Assembly: GCA_009731375.1 (NCBI GenBank)
Contig: BJOX01000049.1
Location: 1,185,351-1,249,350, forward strand
Length of the DNA: 64,000 nucleotides
Direction of reading: 5' to 3'
From: Paulinella micropora
Taxonomy: Eukaryota; Cercozoa; Imbricatea; Euglyphida
The notes below the pieces were generated by a model that did not search any database, had not been told where the DNA came from, and saw only the letters and a list, made by a program, of their open reading frames with translations. The translations under genes and the position numbers were made by a program. Each line of letters starts with the position of its first letter. Positions within the stretch are counted from its first letter, which is position 1. Positions 59,401-64,000 of this stretch are shown here, piece by piece.

Positions 59401-61037
59401 ATGTAAGCACACAGATAAAGAACGAGCAATAACGGGCACATGGGCAACTCCAGAAATTTACAAGGCCTTAGAGAAAGGGTATAAGTTGATAAAAGTATAT
59501 GAAGTATGGCACTGGAAAGAACAAAGCAGTAGCCTATTCAAAGAATACATAAAGACATTCTTGAAAGTAAAACAAGAGNNNNNNNNNNAGATAAACGAAA
59601 GGAATTTCTTGAATGGTATGATGAACAAGTGAAAGCACATAATCACTTTGATATGGCGAAGGAAATTGCTGAGTATTGTCATTCAGATGTTGATATACTG
59701 AGAAAGGGTTGTATAGATTTTAGAAACCAGTTTCTAGAGTTTGGTATTGACCCTTTTCAATATACAACTATTGCGAGTTGTGTTATGGCTTTGTATCGTG
59801 CTAAGTTTATGCCAGAGAATTCAATTGCGATATTGAAAGCGGAAAAGCAAAACAGGATGACTTCTAGGGCTTGTGTAGAATGGTTAGCATACAGAAGCAG
59901 GTTAGACAAAACCGATATTAAACACGCATTCAACGGAGGTGAAAAAATGTTTCAACTCGGNNNNNNNNNNNNNNNNNNNNNNNNNNNNNNNNNNNNNNNN
60001 NNNNNNNNNNNNNNNNNNNNNNNNNNNNNNNNNNNNNNNNNNNNNNNNNNNNNNNNNNNNNNNNNNNNNNNNNNNNNNNNNNNNNNNNNNNNNNNNNNNN
60101 NNNNNNNNNNNNNNNNNNNNNNNNNNNNNNNNNNNNNNNNNNNNNNNNNNNNNNNNNNNNNNNNNNNNNNNNNNNNNNNNNNNNNNNNNNNNNNNNNNNN
60201 NNNNNNNNNNNNNNNNNNNNNNNNNNNNNNNNNNNNNNNNNNNNNNNNNNNNNNNNNNNNNNNNNNNNNNNNNNNNNNNNNNNNNNNNNNNNNNNNNNNN
60301 NNNNNNNNNNNNNNNNNNNNNNNNNNNNNNNNNNNNNNNNNNNNNNNNNNNNNNNNNNNNNNNNNNNNNNNNNNNNNNNNNNNNNNNNNNNNNNNNNNNN
60401 NNNNNNNNNNNNNNNNNNNNNNNNNNNNNNNNNNNNNNNNNNNNNNNNNNNNNNNNNNNGCGAGAATGAGACTTTACAATATGATGGACAGATTAGGTAA
60501 TAGGATATTGTATCATGACACAGACAGTGTAATATATACGACTAACAAAGAAATTAATGAGGCAGATGTAGAGACAGGAGATTTACTGGGCGATTGGACA
60601 GATGAATTGAAAGGAGCGAAAATAAAAACCTTTGTGGGAGGCGGGCCGAAATGTTATGGATACTTATTAGATAATGGTAAAGCCAGTATGAAAGTAAAAG
60701 GATTTAGTATGAACTATGAAACGAAAAAAGCATTGAATTTACCGAATATGTTAAGTGTAATAAGTTGTGGGCTAGGTATTACGAACACTGAATTATTTGA
60801 GAATGGTAAAAATGAACTGGCTGAATTGTTGGAGACTGATGAAGAATTACGGATTGCTAAGCGAATTGAGAAGTCTGGAAAAGTAGTTATAATAGAAAAC
60901 AACAAAATTACAAGAGATAAACAAAGAAAAAAATAACAAGCGAATACTTAGAAAAGATATTTAGTTTTACATATACGAAAAGACAAGTTATCGGAATTGT
61001 AGAGAATGCGATTGAAACTAGACCTTTTGGATATTAA
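56453..61037 (+). CDS. Protein-primed family B DNA polymerase (Polinton type), gapped
   Basis: This is a pPolB-type replicase. Residues about 1-350 form the N-terminal region. 360-461 is a Cys/His zinc-binding block (CELCLRGY, CSICETNGC, CEKCNRKF, CKSCGLNY, CRNCKLVK). Exonuclease motifs are FFDFEAT (about 472), AHNARGYDCQF (about 526) and YCHSDVDIL (about 653). Polymerase motif A is DICSLYPTV (about 876) and motif C is YHDTDSVIY (about 60511). Motif B lies in the gap 59961-60459. 59589-59960 repeats 58326-58698 with few changes after a 10-N gap, so the middle is probably misjoined from two copies. The printed frame ends at 60936 at AAAAAAATAA. The -1 frame continues to 61037 with TKRQVIGIVENAIETRPFGY, a normal PolB end. 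Confidence 0.85.
59146..59225 (+). repeat. GC-rich palindromic insert inside PolB
   Basis: GGAAGGGGCTCTGCCCC and GGGGGTGAAACCCCC form two hairpins inside the AT-rich coding sequence, between motif A and the FGVAKVKMLPP block. The insert keeps the frame and adds about 27 residues. Similar GGGGCTTGCCCC words lie between E2 genes. Confidence 0.55.
59579..59588. other. 10-N gap with repeated sequence on both sides
   Basis: About 370 bp after the gap repeats sequence 1.26 kb upstream almost exactly. That points to a scaffold join of overlapping or allelic contigs rather than a real duplication. Confidence 0.8.
59961..60459. other. Assembly gap within PolB
   Basis: There are 499 unknown bases. 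Motif A of this contig copy and motif B are inside. Confidence 0.95.
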
Positions 61038-61195
61038 TGATATTTGAGAATTGCGCTTCGTGCTACGCACTCTCTCTTATTCTCAAACATCGTCGGCCAT
61101 TAAAGTATAAAACGATGTTTTGTGATGACGAAGTCAGAACAAAATATCAAATAATTAATTTTTTCCATAAAATTTTTACCACTCTATATAGACCA

Positions 61196-61483
61196 ATGAC
61201 CACACTCACCAGACTATGTGAAAAATTTGAACAACTTTCAATTGAGAAGAAGAAGGAATTCTTTTCAGTAAAAGATGTGCAACAGGTAATTAATGAAGAA
61301 ATTAAGGCGGTTGAAAAAAGTAGAGAAGGAAAACCAAAGGATACTTTTCCATTTGGTAAATATAAAGGTAAGAAAATTCAATATGTTGCAACTATTGATA
61401 AGCCATACCTTGAATGGGTTATGAAACAGCCGTGGTTTGATAAATTTACGGACATTAAAAGTGAAGTAAAAAAATACACTTAA
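61196..61483 (+). CDS. ExoX C-terminal/DUF3820-like small protein
   Basis: This is a 95-residue protein from the ATG at 61196 (MTTLTRLCEKFEQLSIE). The C-terminal half has FPFGKYKGKK and DKPYLEWVMKQPWF, the compact domain found at the end of exodeoxyribonuclease X and in DUF3820-like proteins. The exonuclease domain itself is absent. The E2 copy (32560-32826) is a pseudogene. A TATA-type motif, ACTCTATATAGACC, is 3-16 bp upstream. It lies between PolB and the small conserved gene on the same strand. Confidence 0.75.
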   Translation: MTTLTRLCEKFEQLSIEKKKEFFSVKDVQQVINEEIKAVEKSREGKPKDTFPFGKYKGKKIQYVATIDKPYLEWVMKQPWFDKFTDIKSEVKKYT

Positions 61484-61494
61484 TATTTTTGCTA

Positions 61495-61515
61495 AAAGAT
61501 TTTTTAAAAATCTTT
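61495..61515. terminator. Palindrome between ExoX-like and small conserved genes
   Basis: AAAGATTTTTTAAAAATCTTT is a perfect-arm palindrome 11 bp after the stop. The next ATG (61523) follows 7 bp later. Confidence 0.5.
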
Positions 61516-61522
61516 ATATATC

Positions 61523-61881
61523 ATGGCTGACCTAAGCACCAAGCAGGACTACTTGAATGAAATTGAAAAATGGAACCTTGATGGAGATGTCAAAAAGCCG
61601 ACCATTAAATGGACTAAGCCTGACATTGTATCTTTCTATGAGCAGACAATGTGAAAGTAGTTATTCCATTGGAGACCATAACTGACGAAGAAGAAAGCAC
61701 TCCTTTTAAGGCGACTGACTTGAAAGAAACTGGATTTACGGAAATAAAGGCTAATGTAGGAGAAGAGATAGCGACTGCTACATCCGTAGGTGATAATGAG
61801 ACTGCTATAGAATGTACAGAAGAAGGTTGTATATTAAGGAAAGCGAGCGATGTTATTCGTGTTGTAAAAGAAAGATACTAA
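61523..61881 (+). pseudogene. Small conserved element protein, one -1 frame break
   Basis: This is the homologue of the gene at 1-294. The first frame (MADLSTKQDYLNEIEKW) stops at 61652-61654, just after YEQTM. The second frame from about 61650 continues with VKVVIPLETI, FKATDLKETGFTEIKANVGE and a C-terminal CILRKASDVIRVVKERY to 61881. Alignment with the other copy puts a one-base loss at ACAATGTG. The function is unknown. The C-terminal CxxxGCxLRKASD segment is only visible here because the other copy is cut by the window. Confidence 0.65.
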
Positions 61882-61925
61882 AAAAATAAAGTAAAGTAAT
61901 ACAAATGAAATTGTTCTTTTTTGCT

Positions 61926-63164
61926 TCAATGGTCCTCAATAAAGTTAGCAATAACATTAATATTACCATTTCCACCTGCCGACACAGCCTTTTGTGTGAA
62001 TGTCAAAACATCGTTCGGTGTTAATTGAATATCGTAGGTTCTTAGATTAATTTGTTGAGTTGAGGCAGCATTAACATAAATCTTAAAAATTGTTGTTCCG
62101 TTTGCGATAGCGGTTGCTTTTGTGTCTGTATCTACAATTGAAGTTTTGGCATCAACATCAGCAAAACCCGCCCCTGTCAGTGTTCCGTTCAATACCATTC
62201 TGACAACATTAGCCTTAGTATCTTCATTAGTAATACTTATCAACGAAGGAAAGACATTTGAATTGTTGGTTAGGCTATTATTGAATAGTGCTTTATTCCT
62301 GATACTTAAAATGGGGCTTTCAGTTATATTACCTGCTTCACTACCTTCCGCCGTATTTGTAATACTTGTATTAATAGTGTTGGTGCCTTCAACAAACAAA
62401 CTACAACTGGCTGTCTTCAGTCTTTGTATTCCAACTCCAACATTATTATTAATAATTCGTGCTGAAAATGGTAATGTAGTATTTCGCAGACTGACACCTG
62501 TGTTGGCATTCGCATACTTAATCGTATGGACTAACTGAAATTCACCTGTCTTCGGATTTTCAATAGAAAACTTAATAGCACCAAAGCCTAAGTATTGAAA
62601 TTGAATTTGAAATACATTTCCCTTTGTCCAGTCTAATACAGGCATATCTCCTGTTCCGTCGCACGGGTCATCCCAGTACGCTTGATAAAATGCGTTTGGG
62701 ATTCCTCCTATACAATGTAGAATAATCATTCCTTCATCTCTAGTTTTGTAAAAGTAGAAACCATTAGATAAATCGTTATCTCCGATACCTATCCACGAAT
62801 AATAATCTTCGGTTTCGTCTGTTGTCCATAAAGCAGTGAAGCGGGCTACAACACCCATACCAGTGCGATATTTTATTTTTCTTTTGCTTACCATACTAGC
62901 ATCAGCGGTAGCATTAGCAGTCGTTTTTAATTCCGCCATATTATTCAGAAATGAAACACTCGCATTTGTCTGAGTTAATGTCCATATTCGTGTATTAATG
63001 GTATATGGAAAGATTTCCTGTAATACAGGTGTTAAGGAACTGGTTAGGGTTTCACCAAAAGCAGTCTTCATATGATTAGTTTCAATGTGTCCGTCATATC
63101 CAACTTTGACATTTACAAATTTGCTGTCAGGATTTTGTGCGATTAAATTTCTTTGGTGAGACAT
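61926..63164 (-). CDS. Large virion-type protein (MSHQRN family), E3 copy
   Basis: This intact 412-residue frame is homologous from end to end with 32877-34121. It shares the start MSHQRNL, GETLTSSLTPVLQEIFPYTI, WDDPCDGTGDMP, EGTNTINTSI, SIVDTDTKATAI and the end NFIEDH. The central region (about residues 120-160) differs most. That pattern fits a surface protein with a variable outer part, but two copies are not enough to prove it. It lies between the small conserved gene (tail to tail) and the major capsid gene. Confidence 0.75.
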   Translation of the reverse strand: MSHQRNLIAQNPDSKFVNVKVGYDGHIETNHMKTAFGETLTSSLTPVLQEIFPYTINTRIWTLTQTNASVSFLNNMAELKTTANATADASMVSKRKIKYRTGMGVVARFTALWTTDETEDYYSWIGIGDNDLSNGFYFYKTRDEGMIILHCIGGIPNAFYQAYWDDPCDGTGDMPVLDWTKGNVFQIQFQYLGFGAIKFSIENPKTGEFQLVHTIKYANANTGVSLRNTTLPFSARIINNNVGVGIQRLKTASCSLFVEGTNTINTSITNTAEGSEAGNITESPILSIRNKALFNNSLTNNSNVFPSLISITNEDTKANVVRMVLNGTLTGAGFADVDAKTSIVDTDTKATAIANGTTIFKIYVNAASTQQINLRTYDIQLTPNDVLTFTQKAVSAGGNGNINVIANFIEDH

Positions 63165-63232
63165 CTCTTGTATATAAACAAAAAAATATTTTTTATTTTC
63201 TTTTTAGTTTTTACGAAGTTAATAAATATCAT

Positions 63233-64000
63233 CTACGACATAAGGATTTCAATTCCCTTAACAACAATAGTCCTCTGAAGAATAGCATAAGTATAATAAT
63301 TCAATTGGACTGCTCCCTCCGCACTCCATTCATACCGCCGTTCGGTATCCAAGGACAGACCAGCCACTTCATAACCCTCTTCTTCTCGCTTGTCATAAAG
63401 CGGGCGGTTGTGATCCCAGAAATCAACGTGGAACCAGTTATATTTATACACATTAGAGTTCAAAATAGCAGAACCCTTTACCTTTTCCTTCAAAAGCATA
63501 TAATCCTCATCGCGGGAGCAAGTGATATCAAACTGCTGAATTCTATTACTATCCAAAGTAGTGTAATAAGAAGTAATCTTAGCCTGTGCTCGGTTATCGC
63601 AATCAAATGCGGTGTTTGAAGTTTCGGTATTATTAAACCCGCTAGTGTAAATTCGGCGAATTCTCTCACCCTGCGAGCGGTTCATCTTCAAAACAAATGA
63701 CTGAGTTCCCGCCGCGAGATTAGTTTTCCAAGAGATAGGGTATTCAGTCTTAAACGAAAATCCTTCACCCGCAATCTTTTGTTGAACTCCCAAGATAACA
63801 TTAGGGTCAGTTTCAACAGCGAGAAATAAGTTAAGGTTGCTAACCTCTGCGGGTGCTGCGGTGGCGGTCGCTCCTGCTGCAACACTAAGGGCATCAGTTC
63901 CATAAAATATGGTTTTCTGTGTTCCCTCCCACACAATCCTCAAATCAAGAATTTCATTAAAACCAATAGTCTTATCAATTTCAAAAATGGTTCCAAAAAG
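63233..64000 (-). CDS. Major capsid protein, E3 copy, partial (cut by window edge)
   Basis: The frame is open from the window edge to a TAG at 63233-63235, giving 255 C-terminal residues. It aligns with the E2 capsid over FGTIFEIDKTIGFNEIL, VETDPNVILGVQQKIAGEG, RSQGERIRRIYTS, YTTLDSNRIQQFDI and VVKGIEILMS. A loop present in E2 (about 20 residues, PPVVKAQGS side) is shorter here. No breaks are seen. Confidence 0.8.
   Translation of the reverse strand, partial: LFGTIFEIDKTIGFNEILDLRIVWEGTQKTIFYGTDALSVAAGATATAAPAEVSNLNLFLAVETDPNVILGVQQKIAGEGFSFKTEYPISWKTNLAAGTQSFVLKMNRSQGERIRRIYTSGFNNTETSNTAFDCDNRAQAKITSYYTTLDSNRIQQFDITCSRDEDYMLLKEKVKGSAILNSNVYKYNWFHVDFWDHNRPLYDKREEEGYEVAGLSLDTERRYEWSAEGAVQLNYYTYAILQRTIVVKGIEILMS

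Overview
The window is a gapped piece of a large, repeat-rich eukaryotic genome. The evidence is tRNA-derived SINE-like repeats, Ty3/gypsy and piggyBac remnants, kilobases of microsatellite, one possible spliced gene, and no bacterial operons or rRNA. Three blocks look like integrated virus-type DNA of the Polinton/Maverick, Polinton-like virus (PLV) and virophage class. The host lineage cannot be fixed from sequence alone. A unicellular eukaryote or alga is my inference, because such elements and Cys-rich CEH repeat proteins are common there.

Layout. Block E1 (1-5.2 kb, all minus): the end of a small conserved gene, a TVpol-SF3 primase/helicase-type replication protein, a GIY-YIG endonuclease and a Cys-rich CEH-repeat protein. 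5.2-11.3 kb: a foldback element, AT-rich microsatellites, two tandem repeat systems and a SINE-like copy. 11.3-13.4 kb: 3' part of a Ty3/gypsy element with a candidate 3' LTR. 13.7-17.8 kb: two head-to-tail piggyBac-like copies. 17.8-28.7 kb: compound microsatellites, two SINE-like families and gaps. Block E2 (28.7-46.8 kb): a near-complete Polinton-type element carrying protein-primed PolB (ruined), lipase, ExoX-like protein, large virion protein, major capsid, penton, maturation protease, packaging ATPase, small virion candidates, two membrane or secreted proteins, a long repeat fibre ending in an S74-type chaperone, and a retroviral-type integrase. 48.3-52.0 kb: one (TATG)n array with a longer period of about 600 bp. 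52.2-54.0 kb: gypsy RT/RNase H pseudogene with a second copy of the same 3' region and LTR. Block E3 (54.7 kb to the window edge): a second Polinton-type element, collinear with E2 (PolB, ExoX-like, small conserved protein, virion protein, major capsid).

How the genes fit together. PolB and integrase would replicate and insert the DNA. Capsid, penton, protease and ATPase form the standard morphogenesis set. The fibre, the MSHQRN protein and the lipase are candidates for host contact or entry. E1 carries a different replication enzyme (TVpol-SF3) but shares a small gene with E3, which suggests exchange of replication modules between related elements.

Condition. E2 has many frame breaks and nonsense codons, yet its capsid, lipase and 415-residue virion protein are open. 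Several breaks are net -1 shifts at A6-A7 runs, so sequencing error, decay and recoding must be separated. Gaps are N at 3827-4447, 5423-5432, 8223-8344, 9515-10262, 16587-16916, 18305-18314, 21090-21412, 27310-27319, 59579-59588 and 59961-60459.
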